DNA from: Saprolegnia diclina VS20 | Taxonomy: Eukaryota; Oomycota; Saprolegniomycetes; Saprolegniales; Saprolegniaceae | NCBI RefSeq assembly: GCF_000281045.1 | Contig: NW_008246083.1 | Span: forward strand, 7,718-37,589 | Direction of reading: 5' to 3' | DNA length: 29,872 nt | Shown here: positions 1 to 9,621 of the stretch, one piece after another | Numbering within the stretch: position 1 is the first letter of the stretch | Layout of the letters: each line of letters begins with the position of its first letter | Notes under the pieces: model-generated | Told to the model about the DNA's origin: nothing | Databases searched by the model: none | Seen by the model: the letters and a program-made list of their open reading frames with translations, nothing else | Translations under genes and position numbers: made by a program

Positions 1-644
1 GCGCGGGAAATTTGAATTTACCGTGCGCGCTCGAAGCCGTTACGCGTGTCTAACGCATCTTCACGGTCCCCATCCCACGCCCTTGTCGCAAGTTGGCGCC
101 GATCCTGCTTCTGGAAGAAGCACGTCGAGAAGCAGCACGAAGCTCCACTTATACCAAGTACACCGTATGAGATGGCTCCCCACTGTTCGTTCCCAAAAGA
201 CCTTCTTCCTAAGATCATTAGAGATGTTTCGATCGGCAGAGAGACAAGGAGGTCAAGTAGCTGTGGCCGGTGGCTTCTACTACTGACGTGGCTGCACGAG
301 GGCTGCTTGGCGTCTCGTGAGGAATCCGCGCCGGAGGTTGTTTGCACTTGCATTTTGTATGTACATAGAATCCACGAGAGGCCTTCACTGCCTATTTTAT
401 TTGGCGCTCTCCAGTGGGAAACGATGGCGTCATATTGATGTATTTTTCTCGATTTCATACAATGTGGAAGAGATCAAACAATAGTAATATACAATAGTTG
501 GTTGTGGGAGGATTATTAATATAAAAATCTCGGCGAGAATTCCGGCTGCGGAAAATAATTACGGTCGCATCTTCGCAGAGAACACGGCAGTAGAAGAAGT
601 TCCACGCGGTCCTCGTCCCTCCACGTAGGCGACGGCCACGGACC
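1..644. other. Intergenic / 5' flank, no recognised gene
   Basis: Both strands contain moderately long open frames here (for example 46-438 plus and 18-458 minus), but neither translation shows a motif I recognise and they overlap each other. The stretch begins with the 12-mer AAATTTGAATTT at 8-19, which recurs upstream of the Codanin-1 gene. The last 150 bases are A/T-richer and are the likely promoter of the kinase gene that starts at 645. Confidence 0.5.
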
Positions 645-2817
645 ATGGCGTCTCATGCTCTCTACCTTGTCCCTAGAGACAGCATGGAGCGCCCCGCCAA
701 GGTCGTGACCATGGGCGAGTACGTCGTCGAGAAGAAGATTGGCAAGGGCTCGTATGCGCAGGTCTACCGCGGCTACCACCAGGTCACGCACGTCCCGGTT
801 GCCGTCAAGGTCATCGACGGCTCCAAGCTCAACCCAAAGCTCCTCGACAACCTTGGCGTCGAGATCTCGATCATGCAGCAGATGAACCACCCAAACATTG
901 TGCGCTTGTTCTCGATCACCAAGTCCAAGTCGTCCGTGCATCTCTTCATGGAGTACTGCGAGGGCGGCGACTTGTCCCAGTTTATGAAGCGCCAGCCACA
1001 CGGCGTCGTCCCCGAGGCCTTGGCCCGGCACTTGATCCGCGAATTGGCCGACGGCCTCCACGCGCTCTGGCGACAGAACCTCATCCACCGCGACCTCAAG
1101 CCCCAGAACCTCCTCCTCGCCGACACCTCGCCGGTCCCGCGCCTCAAGATTGGTACGTCATGGCATGTTGAACGACACATCCGATACGATTATACATGTC
1201 CATGTAGCTGACTTTGGCTTTGCCCGGCACTTGGCCACGGCGTCGCTCGCGGAAACACTCTGCGGATCGCCGCTCTACATGGTGCACAAGGTCTTTTCTT
1301 GATTGCTCGGCCTAAACACGGCGTCTCTAGGCGCCCGAGATCATGCGCTTTCACAAGTATGACTCGAAGGCTGACCTTTGGTCGGTGGGCACCATCCTCT
1401 ACGAGATGGTATCGATCGTCGCCGTGGAGCTGCTAGCTCATGACGATGCGGCGTAGATCTTTGGCCGCACGCCGTTTCATGGCGCTAGCCAAATGGAGCT
1501 CTTGCGCAATATTGAGCGGTACGAGCTGCGCTTCCCTGAGAACCACAACGTGCCACGCGACTGCATCGAACTCATGCAGGTAGTAGCTCATGGACTTGAG
1601 TAAGTTGTTGGCGGCTCACAAAGATATAGGGCTTGCTGCGGCGGGACCCGAGTCGACGCATGGGGTTTGAGGAGTTTTTTGCCCATCCGTACATTGGCAA
1701 GGAGTACGACATGACCAAGTCCATCGTGGTCCCACCGACAGCGTCGAGCCCACCTGCAGCGCCGTCCTCGACCGCACGAAGCGTGACCGCGCCTCTCGAC
1801 ATTCAGCGCCGCGTTCCCGAGGGTCTACCTACACATACGTCGCCGCCCACGGCCCTATTGCAGCCACTGAGCTTGGGGTCGTCGACGCGGTTGCAAGAGA
1901 GCTACCGATCGAGCGTCATGCAAAGCTATCGCCGACGAAGCGCATCGACGTCGCAGCACCGAGCAACGTCATCGATCCATCAGAACAGCCCGACGATGCC
2001 CATGAGCCCAGAGCTCGTCGCGTCGCCAACGCCCCGCATCAACCCGTTCAAGTCGAGTTTGTCGAGCACGCCGCCGACTAGCGCATTTGCGTTCACTGCG
2101 TCGTCGGCCCCATCGCTCTATTCCTCCAAACATTCGTCGGTCGCGGTCGTCCAGCGGGCCAAGCCCACGCCGGTCATCGAGTACACGTGCGACACGAGCC
2201 TCGACATAAGTTACCAGCGCATCCAAACCATGATGACAATCGCCGAGGCACTCTTGTCGCTGCCGGGAGTGGACACGACCGCGTCGTACACGTCGTCGGC
2301 GTCATCGTCGTCGTCGTCGACGCACTCGATCTCGTCGCCGACCGCGTCGAGCGATCTGGATGCCCACCCCGAAGCGCGGCGGCAGGCGAGCGCGCTGCAG
2401 TTGTACCTCATGTGCTTGCACTTTCTGCAGCATGCGTATGCGATTGCAGGGCGCAGTGTGTCGGCGCGTGCGTGGATCAACGACTGTCTCAACGTGTGTT
2501 TGGATCGCGCCGAGCAGTGCAAAAAATACTGTGGCCCGCTGCTTTTGGACGCGGCGCTGCCGAGCGGCGAAGACGTTTTGTACTACCACGCCATGCGCCT
2601 CGGCCGCGACGGCGCCGTCCAAGAGGTCCTGGGGCAATGGCCGCACGCGCTCGAGCTCTACGAACGCGCACGCGTCCTCCTCGACAGCATTTTGGCGTGG
2701 AACGAGCTCACAAAGAAGACTTCGTCGCTCTCGATGGACGACAAGCAGCGCATTGCCGTGTACGTCGATGGCTTTGCGCAGCGCATCCAGTGCGTCACCG
2801 CCAAGCAAGAACGCTAA
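645..2817 (+). CDS. ATG1: ATG1/ULK-family serine/threonine kinase (autophagy initiation)
   Basis: Probable autophagy-initiating kinase that would act in the cytosol at the phagophore assembly site. Five exons: 645-1152, 1208-1281, 1331-1408, 1457-1579 and 1630-2817, joining in frame to 656 aa. The kinase domain spans about residues 24-285: glycine loop [16 protein letters not shown] lysine, [11 protein letters not shown] (about 147), ADFGFAR formed across the first splice, and GSPLYMAPEI across the second, a phrase typical of Atg1/ULK. Residues 285-450 are Ser/Thr/Pro-rich and probably disordered. The C-terminal 200 residues are predicted helical and fit the tandem-MIT region of Atg1, interrupted by a poly-Ser stretch. 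In-frame methionines at 684 and 711 are alternative starts. Kinase identity is certain; the Atg1 assignment is strong from the activation-loop motif and architecture. Confidence 0.88.
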
Positions 2818-3111
2818 ATTCCCCAACTCACCCTAAAAACCACCACCGCGCTCTCGTTGGCGTTATCTAATACCATGCGTACCATACACCTCGTCGCCTA
2901 TATGATGCAAGTCGCCCTTGGCGGCCACAACGCGACCGGTCGGCGCCGCTTCGGAGCGTGTCGATTCAAGATCGCGCGTAGCCAATCAGAGGCGCCGAGG
3001 TGTTTCGGTCGAAACGAAAAACCCCCGCCGACGGTTGAGAATAAAATTAGACGGAAAAATTTCAAATTCTCGGATTTTCATTGCTCAAGAAGCGACGCGA
3101 ACGAGACGAGC

Positions 3112-3365
3112 ATGGCCGACGCGCAGGTGAAGAAGCTCACGGACGAGATCGAGCGCCTCGAGGGCGACCTCAAGGCGCTCGAAGCCGCGTGCACGACGTC
3201 CGAGGCCGTCAAAAAGTACGTCCTCGCCTCGCCACGCGGTCCTCAACGGTATGTAGGATTGCCGAATTTTGCAACACGACGCCCGACCCGTTCCTTGGCG
3301 ACAACGAGACGCCGAATCAGTGGCAGGCCAACGCACAAGGCGGCGGCGGTTGCGTCATACAGTGA
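3112..3365 (+). CDS. Heterotrimeric G-protein gamma subunit with CaaX box
   Basis: Would pair with G-beta and anchor the dimer to membrane through a C-terminal lipid. Two exons, 3112-3215 and 3257-3365, with a 41-nt GTACGT...TAG intron; the splice completes a lysine codon and gives 70 aa. Residues 1-34 form a charged amphipathic helix suited to coiled-coil pairing with G-beta. The core KIAEFC...DPFLG...NQW matches the conserved G-gamma-like block (x-DP-hydrophobic-L...NP/QW). The protein ends in CVIQ, a classical CaaX box; Gln at the last position usually specifies farnesylation. Length is typical of the family. The start is the first ATG after an A/T-rich tract containing AAATTTCAAATT. Without splicing the frame loses both the core and the CaaX box, so the gene is easily missed. 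A 7TM-RGS gene lies 2.8 kb downstream. Confidence 0.85.
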
Positions 3366-3578
3366 AGCGCGTACACGCCCGACCCGCTCTCCTCGACCCT
3401 CCATGGTGCATGCCGATTAATGCTGTAGAAATATATTAAATTACTGTCTCGTCGCGCTTGCGGATCTGCAGCTTCGGCCTTATGCAGTCGACTCGACGAG
3501 ACAAGTGCGAGCGCGGCAACGTGGCCAAGCGACGTATAACACATGGCGGTCGATTAAAAATGATGCTATTTAGTCTAT

Positions 3579-4688
3579 CTACTTTTTCTTGGCGTTCAAA
3601 AACGCGTCGCCCTTCTTGCCTTCAAAGCCGGCGCGGTTGCCGGCCGGCTTGGACGCCTTGATCTTCTCGGCGCGGGCTTCGGCGGCCGCGGAACGCAGTT
3701 GCTTCTTGCCCGCACGCGCGTTCGAGGCCTTGGTCTTTGCGCGCTCCTTGATGCCCTTCTTCTCTGTTGACACGCGTTGTTTCCACTCCTTGGAGCTCTT
3801 TTCCTTTTGCTTGAGCTTCTTCTTGAGCTTGTTGCGGAGGAGCTTCGGGTCGTCCATGACCTTGTCGCCCGACGCCTGCTTGAGCGCCTTCTCCCAGCCC
3901 TTGGCCTGCACGACCGCACGGCCCTCTTCCGTCTTCTTGAGCTCCTCCATGCGCGCCTTGTTGTTCTCGGCCTTCTTCAAAAGGTTCTTGATGCCATGGA
4001 TGCTGCGGCCGTTCCGCGTCTTCTTCTCTTCCTTCTTTTCTTGGCCGAGGAGCAAGCTGCCGTACGAGATACCGTCGCCCGAGACGTCAGGCAAGGGCGC
4101 CGCCGCCGCCTCCTCGCTGGCCGAAGCCTTCGACTTCTTGTGACCGCTCTTGTCTTGGTTGCCCGTCGGCGCCTTGCGCTTCTTGGACTTGTCTATAGGA
4201 TGCAGAAGTTAGCGTCAGGCGGTTCCGAGGCTCCTCGTACCAGCATCAACCGGCGCAGGCGCCGCCTTGTCCTTCTTCGTCACCTTGTGCTCCTTGGTCG
4301 TCTGGCGCTTGGCGCGCATGGTTTCAAGGCGGCGCGCGAGGCGCTTCCGGAGCCCGTCGAGGCCCGTGAGCTCGCCTTCGTCGTCCGAGGCCTCGGCCTT
4401 GGCAGTCTCCTTCTCCTTTTCGTGGAGCTGCGTCTCTTGGTTCGTGAGCTGGAGCTTGGGGTTGAACTTGAGGCGCTTTGCGACCGGCTTGGCGGTCTCG
4501 TCCTCGGCGTCGGCCTCGAGCGCCGCAATCTGCTGGGCCTTGACGCCCTTGTGGTACTTCTTGTTCATGCTCTGCTTGAAGTTGTCTTCCGGCTCGGTCG
4601 GGAAGTACTGCGCGCTCGGGATGAGCTCCATGACGTTGCAGAAGAAGCGGTCCACGACGCCATAGTCCATCGTCGTCGTCGTCGTCAT
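3579..4688 (-). CDS. SURF6: SURF6/Rrp14-like nucleolar ribosome-biogenesis protein
   Basis: Predicted nucleolar RNA-binding protein for pre-rRNA processing. Two exons on the minus strand, 4241-4688 and 3579-4192, separated by a 48-nt intron beginning GTACGAG; the junction restores an Asp codon and gives 353 aa. The C-terminal half carries the SURF6 domain: LLKKAENNKARMEELKKTEE, then WEKALKQASGDKVMDDPKLL, then a long Lys/Arg-rich helix with SKEWKQRV and KERAKTKASNARAGKK. The middle is Lys/Ala-rich with nuclear-localisation-like clusters (KSKKRK). I start at ATG 4688 because the upstream in-frame codons contain no ATG. TATCCGGA lies 37 bases upstream of this start. The 3' end converges on the gamma-subunit gene, with about 210 bases between them. 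Confidence 0.9.
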
Positions 4689-4724
4689 GTTGGTCTGCTC
4701 CACTACTACTAAATTGCAGCGTCG

Positions 4725-4732
4725 TATCCGGA
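4725..4732 (+). promoter_or_regulatory. TATCCGGA element upstream of SURF6
   Basis: Part of the 13-mer GTCGTATCCGGAA (4721-4733), repeated exactly at 8005-8017 before UNC119. It sits 37 bases upstream of the SURF6 start. The role is inferred from its recurrence at start-proximal positions. Confidence 0.4.
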
Positions 4733-4925
4733 AGCTCTATTGATTGGTGGTGAAGATGAGGGACCAATCGCCAAACGGGCCAATCGCAGCCGCGATGCTT
4801 TCCGCGCATTTGATTGGCTCGAAGGATACCGTGTGAGCCAATGAAACGTCGAGAAATGCGAAAAGGGCGCGGCCACGGCCAAGGTGCACATTTGAAGCGA
4901 CAAAGTCAACCGGCTTCGTTTCCAA

Positions 4926-6016
4926 TTAAGACGCGTGTGGTGGCGCGATAAGCGCCTTGACCGTGTTGCAGTTCCAGCCCTTGCTCTGGAGCTCAAAGAG
5001 CTGCTCTTGGAGGATCGCCGTGAGCTCAATCGTGCCTTTGAGAATCATGCGCAGCCCCGACTGCGTCTCCTTCTTGGGGTGGAGGCGAATCGCAGGCGTC
5101 TTGGCCGGCAACGCATCGTCGAACGGGGCCGAGTCCTTGGTCTTGGCGGCCCACAGCGCCGTCATGCGCTCAAATTCACGAAGTAGATACGATGTCGTTC
5201 GGTCGTCTTTGGACTCGGACACGCAATCGTAGTATAGAAAAGGATATCAAAAGTGTCGATGCTCAACAGGCGCTCTGGCACGTTCTCTTCGATGACGCGC
5301 ACGACGACGAAATCTTCGCGGTTCTAGCCATGCCACTTCTCCATCGAACACGATTTTGTGGTCGGAACTCGCACCTTGGCCATGTAGTAGGTCTTCTTGG
5401 AGCCCTGGCGTCGCATGAGCTTGTTGGCTTGCGTCTACGGGCACATAATCGTATATCACTCGCATCTCAAATGTGGCAATTTGTCTTTATCGTACGATCT
5501 TGACTGCCACTTTTCGCTCTTGGTCGATCTTTTCTTGAAAAAGCTCAATCTACAACACAAAGTGGGATGCAAACGGCAAAAATGCGACGACGGTCGTACA
5601 GCAAAGTCCCGCTCTTTCTCCTTCTTTTTGTCGGCGGCGCGACGCAAGTACGTCTTGGACGTCGTCGATGTCTTCTACGTCCAAAGACTTCGTCAATGCC
5701 TCCAATGAAGCAATCTTGTACGACTGCAACTGTGCGGTGCGGTGCCGAGACGGGGCGATCTCGGCTCTCGAGATCACGAAAGCGAGCATGTGCCTCGACA
5801 GCTACCAGAATCCCGAGTCGTTTGGACAATGACGATCGATATGTACGTGGACGGGACGAGACGCGCGCGGGTTTCGCGCTCTCGGGACGCGGTGGCAGCG
5901 TCTGCAACGTGATGCCATGGATCGTCTCGATGAGCAGCGGCGGCTGTGCCGACTATAGGGCCATGAGTGCTGCCATCGCCCCGTACGTGTTGACACACCT
6001 CGTGCGAGACGTATCG
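4926..6016 (-). CDS. Unrecognised multi-exon gene with micro-exons, coiled-coil-like middle (5' end unresolved)
   Basis: I do not recognise the family. The minus strand shows a chain of small exons that join in one frame: 5847-5952, 5722-5801, 5600-5674, 5496-5549 (54 nt), 5375-5434 (60 nt), 5282-5323 (42 nt) and 4926-5213 with the stop. Five of the introns between them, or just upstream, begin GTAC; the last two begin GTGC. All end in TAG or CGAG. An earlier exon probably ends at about 5987 or 5999, but no start ATG in frame could be fixed. The product is at least 234 aa. It has a Pro-rich N-terminal part, then a Lys/Glu/Gln-rich helix (KKKEKERDFAIELFQEKIDQ) and a conserved-looking block REDFVVVRVIEEN followed by LLREFERMTALWAAKT. 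Without splicing every frame is broken, so a pseudogene is the main alternative, but regular splice signals argue for a real gene. Confidence 0.55.
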
Positions 6017-6176
6017 CTTTGGGGGCGCCGAGATCGGGCGATAATTGGCTAGTACATTTAAGATCACACAGCGTCGTCGTGTCGATCGCGAGAACCTCCG
6101 CTCGGTTTCGACCCATAGAATCCTTCGGTTGGCATCATCATGTCAATGGCATTCTCTTCGGAGGTGTCCTAGTCGC

Positions 6177-7784
6177 ATGCTCTTATATTACGATCCGTGT
6201 TTACACGCAGCAGTATTCTACATACCTCTTGAATCGGGCTCCCGTCGTCGTCGTCGTGCTGCTGCATTTTCGCTCAGTCGCAAAACGCCTTTGTGGCTAA
6301 ATTTACGCGCCCAAATTAGACAGGCGTGTCATTTTTGGCTTTGGATGGCGACAGGACCGGTGCTCTACGCGGCGCTGCTCGGGCTCTCGGGCTACATGCC
6401 GCTTGCGATCCTCGTATACTTGCGTCGGCGCGGGTACCCGTCAATCCGGTTTGGCAACCCGGTGCAAACCGCGCTCTGCAGCTCGCTCGCGACGCTTGTC
6501 TCGATCGGAATGCTCGTGCTCTTGCTGCTCCGAGACTCGATCTCGTGCGCTGTTCTCGTCGGCTTTGAGTACTTTAGCGTCAACGCGACGCTCATTGCGC
6601 TCCTCGTGACCGAGCTCAGCATCGTGCTCACGTTTGAGCTCACGGAAGAGATCGCCGACCACCACGACTACAGCACGGAATCCGCGACCAAGCTCTCGCA
6701 ACAACGCATCAAGGTCCTCCGCGCGATGTTGTCGCTGCGCGGCCTCGGTCTCCTCTGGGGTGTCGCGCACATTCTCTGGCTCGGGCTCCCGATCGCGATT
6801 GTCGGCCCCGAAGCGCTCGCATCCCTCCCGTCCCCAAACGCGACCGTGACCGACTGCTTTGCGCCCGTGGGCGGGGACGTCTCGCCGCTCGCCATCGTTT
6901 CGTTTGTGCACGCAAGCCTCTTCATCGCGACGTACGCGCTTCTCTCGTACTTTTTAGCGCGCGTCATGGACAACTTTGGGCTTTGCTTTCGGTACCGGCT
7001 CATGGGCGGGCTCCTCGCCCTCGTCTTTCTTGGGTACGCTGTCTGCGTTGCACTCGAAGCCAACGCGGACCTCCAAGCGGTCGGCGCGCGCTACATTCTG
7101 CTGAGCCTCGGCGGCCACGCGGTCGTGTTGGCGCAGATCGTGTTCCCGATATTCGCATCGCGCTCCGAGCGCATTTACGAAGACGGCGCGATGGTCCTGC
7201 ACACGACCAAGATGAACCTCCTCGAGACGTACCTCGAGACGGCAGAGGGGTACCGCGCGTTTGCCGAGTTTGCACGCATCCAGTTCAGCTACGAGAATGC
7301 GGTCGCGTGGAAGGCGTGTGCTGATTTCAAAAAGGGCGGCGGCGACTCGCACGCGATCTACAACACGTACATCAAGGCGCAGTCGGTGCTCGAGACTAAC
7401 ATTCCAGGCACGCTACGCAAGTACTACTTTGACATCTTTGAGAAGAGCCGCAAGGGCCACAAGGTGCTCGGGTACCACACGGCGCTCGACAAGGACTTTG
7501 GCGTCTTTGATAAGTTTCGAGACGCCATTCTCAAGCTCATGGTGCTCGACACGCTGCCGCGCTTTCAAAACCACGCGCTTGGAAAAGGCTGGAGCCCGTT
7601 TGTCGAGACGCAAGAGAGCCACTTTGTGCTCAACCACCTCATGGACGCGATCGAGCAGCCGAAAAACCTCGTCGTACCCTTTGATGGCCAAGTGCAAACG
7701 GTCGTCGACCGCGTGCGTCGGGTGTCGTCGTCGCCGTCGGGCAAAGCCAGGAAAGAGTTTCTCCCGGACCGAAGAGAATCATAG
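6177..7784 (+). CDS. Seven-transmembrane RGS protein (GPCR-like receptor fused to an RGS domain)
   Basis: Predicted plasma-membrane protein that would accelerate GTP hydrolysis on G-alpha. Single exon, 535 aa from ATG 6177; upstream in-frame sequence has no ATG. Hydrophobic segments lie at about residues 59-81, 97-117, 122-150, 183-205, 237-262, 273-293 and 306-327, seven helices in all. The C-terminal RGS domain (about 345-465) shows the family pattern: LLETYLETAEGYRAFAEFAR, FSYENAVAWKACADFK, IYNTYIKAQSVLETNIPGTL, then FDKFRDAILKLMVLDTLPRF. The order 7TM-then-RGS matches plant AtRGS1-type and oomycete RGS-GPCR proteins. The start region is basic with few constraints, so the exact N-terminus is less sure. 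It is divergent from the micro-exon gene, and the G-gamma and UNC119 genes are its signalling-related neighbours. Confidence 0.88.
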   Translation: MLLYYDPCLHAAVFYIPLESGSRRRRRAAAFSLSRKTPLWLNLRAQIRQACHFWLWMATGPVLYAALLGLSGYMPLAILVYLRRRGYPSIRFGNPVQTALCSSLATLVSIGMLVLLLLRDSISCAVLVGFEYFSVNATLIALLVTELSIVLTFELTEEIADHHDYSTESATKLSQQRIKVLRAMLSLRGLGLLWGVAHILWLGLPIAIVGPEALASLPSPNATVTDCFAPVGGDVSPLAIVSFVHASLFIATYALLSYFLARVMDNFGLCFRYRLMGGLLALVFLGYAVCVALEANADLQAVGARYILLSLGGHAVVLAQIVFPIFASRSERIYEDGAMVLHTTKMNLLETYLETAEGYRAFAEFARIQFSYENAVAWKACADFKKGGGDSHAIYNTYIKAQSVLETNIPGTLRKYYFDIFEKSRKGHKVLGYHTALDKDFGVFDKFRDAILKLMVLDTLPRFQNHALGKGWSPFVETQESHFVLNHLMDAIEQPKNLVVPFDGQVQTVVDRVRRVSSSPSGKARKEFLPDRRES

Positions 7785-8008
7785 CTTCCTAGTCTTTTCT
7801 ATACAGTACAATAGTCGATCTTTCACACATAATAGCATTTTCGCCTTGGCCACACTCTTGTCAATTGGTATGTACTACAAACTAGACGAAGCGTGTGTTG
7901 TCTTGTGTCGACACGACTACCAGTACGAGCTCCAGTAAGAGTTGCGTGGAGCCGAGTAGGAATTACGGGTGCATAAAGTACGAATTAGCGCGCAACGCGG
8001 CCCTGTCG

Positions 8009-8016
8009 TATCCGGA
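8009..8016 (+). promoter_or_regulatory. TATCCGGA element upstream of UNC119, copy 1
   Basis: Centre of a 13-mer (8005-8017) identical to the one before SURF6. A second, inverted copy follows 70 bases downstream. Confidence 0.4.
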
Positions 8017-8085
8017 AAAGTCGGCGGTTGCCGCGATCGAATACGCTCAACATTTGTATCGCGATCTAACGTGGTCGGTTTCCAT

Positions 8086-8093
8086 CCGGATAC
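8086..8093 (-). promoter_or_regulatory. TATCCGGA element upstream of UNC119, copy 2 (inverted)
   Basis: Reads TCCGGATA on the plus strand, 61 bases before the UNC119 start. The pair with 8009-8016 makes a widely spaced inverted arrangement. Confidence 0.35.
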
Positions 8094-8153
8094 GCAAGAT
8101 CCAAATGGTGGCTGGAACGTCGCGCTTACTTTAGCTTTGTCCAAGTCACGAGT

Positions 8154-8951
8154 ATGCCGCGAGAGAGTTATACGCCCGAAGACATTTTGGACCTCGAGAC
8201 GCCGACCAAGTGTATGCGCTTCATTCTTATTGCATGGATCTTATAGGCTGCGTATGGACTAGCGTTTCTGTGCCCGATGAGCGCCAACGTCTACGGCATT
8301 GACTTTCTCAAGTTCCAGATCATCGACTACGACACGAAGCGCAAGATCTTCCAGGTAGAGTCTCGATGGTGAAATCGCTGGCTATCGACGTGGCGCCAGG
8401 TCGGCCGCGACTGTCCGCCGCGTGCAGCGGCCAAAATGGATTTTTCGCAGCCACTGGACGAAGATTCGTTTCGGAAGATTCGGTACGAGTTTTCGGAAGA
8501 CGTATTGCGGCTGCCGTCGATCATGACGTCGCTCGAGTTTTGCGTCGGGCCCAAGGAGGTGCACAACTTCCGCATGATCGAGCGCCACTACTTCCGGGAC
8601 GAGCTCGTCAAGTCGTATGACTTTACCTTTGGCTTTTGCATCCCGAGCTCGACCAACACGTGGGATGCCATCTACTCGGTGCCATCGCTCGACGAAGACC
8701 TCATTCAAGACATGGTCGCAAACCCTTATGCGACGGTCTCGGACAGCTTTTACTTTGTCGGCGACGAGCTCATCATGCACAACAAAGCCGAGTACAAGTA
8801 CATCATCGAAGACCGCGCGCAGTCCAAGCGCTCGTACTACGACAGCGACGACGACGATGCGAAGGATGCGAAAGGCGCCAAGGCCGGCGACGCCAAGCGC
8901 GCGAGCGCCAAAGAGACCAAGTGGTCAAAGGAGGACGACTACGACGCGTAG
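8154..8951 (+). CDS. UNC119: UNC119 / PDE-delta-like lipid-binding ciliary trafficking protein
   Basis: UNC119 proteins hold acylated N-termini (for example of G-alpha) in a beta-sandwich pocket and deliver cargo to cilia. Three exons, 8154-8211, 8263-8354 and 8400-8951, give 233 aa. The first acceptor is the second AG in the intron; only that choice yields [20 protein letters not shown], which aligns with the family's DYLC...N-Y-IDF-RF block. Further conserved blocks are [59 protein letters not shown] and [19 protein letters not shown]. These are nearly continuous with animal UNC119. The C-terminal 45 residues are a charged Asp/Lys/Ala tail not known to me in the animal protein. The gene ends 46 bases from the convergent MYND-SET gene. 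Confidence 0.93.
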
Positions 8952-8997
8952 AAACAACTCGGCGCGATATACTAACGATAGCATTAAGAACGAGTGC

Positions 8998-9621
8998 TTA
9001 ATCGACGTCGTCACTTGTCGCGTCGAGCGACTGGTCGAGGACGCAATGCGTGCACTTGCAGGCGAGGCCAAAGCGCGCGAGCAACGACGCGCGTTTCGCC
9101 GCGCGCATGGCGGGCGTCGCGCACTCGTCGTTGTCGTCCGTCGCGTCGTACATGGTGCAGATCTCGTCGCCGGCTGCAATGTCGCGCCGCGCGTAGAGCT
9201 TCCGGAAGGGCCCGGCCTCGCGCTTGACGCGGGCGTTGGGCACACACGCGTGGTTGATGAGCGACATGATCGGGCCATGGGAGGCCAAGACGTCGTCGCC
9301 GTTACTCGCTGTGAGCGTGTACCCGAGTTGCGTCAGCGCATTCTGGCGCGCGAGCTCTTGCTTGGTCACAAACTGGGCTTTCTCGACGAGGATGAGGTCG
9401 CCGGCGCGGAAGGCCTTGGTGGCGACGAGGCCGTTGCCGCAGTGCGCCGTGCGCTGCATGTCGACGCTCGGGTTGGACGCGGCGAGGCAGACCGGCTTGT
9501 GCGCCTTCCATATCTTGCGCTGGCAGACGCCATCGCAAAAGTACGCGAGCTTGCACTGGCCGCAGAGGCGAAGCGACGGACTCTGGCGGTGGCAGGCCAA
9601 GCACACGGCCGCGGATGCCAT
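8998..9621 (-). CDS. MYND zinc-finger plus compact SET-domain protein
   Basis: Likely protein lysine methyltransferase or a related chromatin factor. Single exon, 207 aa from ATG 9621. Residues 7-45 are a MYND finger (CLACHRQ...CGQCKLAYFCDGVCQ...HKPVC). SET elements follow: GNGLVATKAFRAGDLIL, the pocket motif LINHACVPNARV, RRDIAAGDEICTMYD with the expected Tyr, and a post-SET-like CKCTHC. In SMYD proteins the MYND finger interrupts the SET domain; here it precedes the whole SET core, and the total is much shorter than typical SMYDs. The frame stays open upstream to 9960 with another ATG near 9957, so a longer N-terminus is possible, but that extension is low in recognisable structure. Divergent from the MAPKKK gene. 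Confidence 0.85.
   Translation of the reverse strand: MASAAVCLACHRQSPSLRLCGQCKLAYFCDGVCQRKIWKAHKPVCLAASNPSVDMQRTAHCGNGLVATKAFRAGDLILVEKAQFVTKQELARQNALTQLGYTLTASNGDDVLASHGPIMSLINHACVPNARVKREAGPFRKLYARRDIAAGDEICTMYDATDDNDECATPAMRAAKRASLLARFGLACKCTHCVLDQSLDATSDDVD

Larger units (their letters stand above)
7785..8153. other. Intergenic, promoter of UNC119 gene
   Basis: No convincing reading frame. It holds two TATCCGGA elements, 8009-8016 forward and 8086-8093 reversed, 138 and 61 bases before the UNC119 start. The first 130 bases are A/T-rich and probably hold the 3' end of the 7TM-RGS transcript. Confidence 0.5.
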
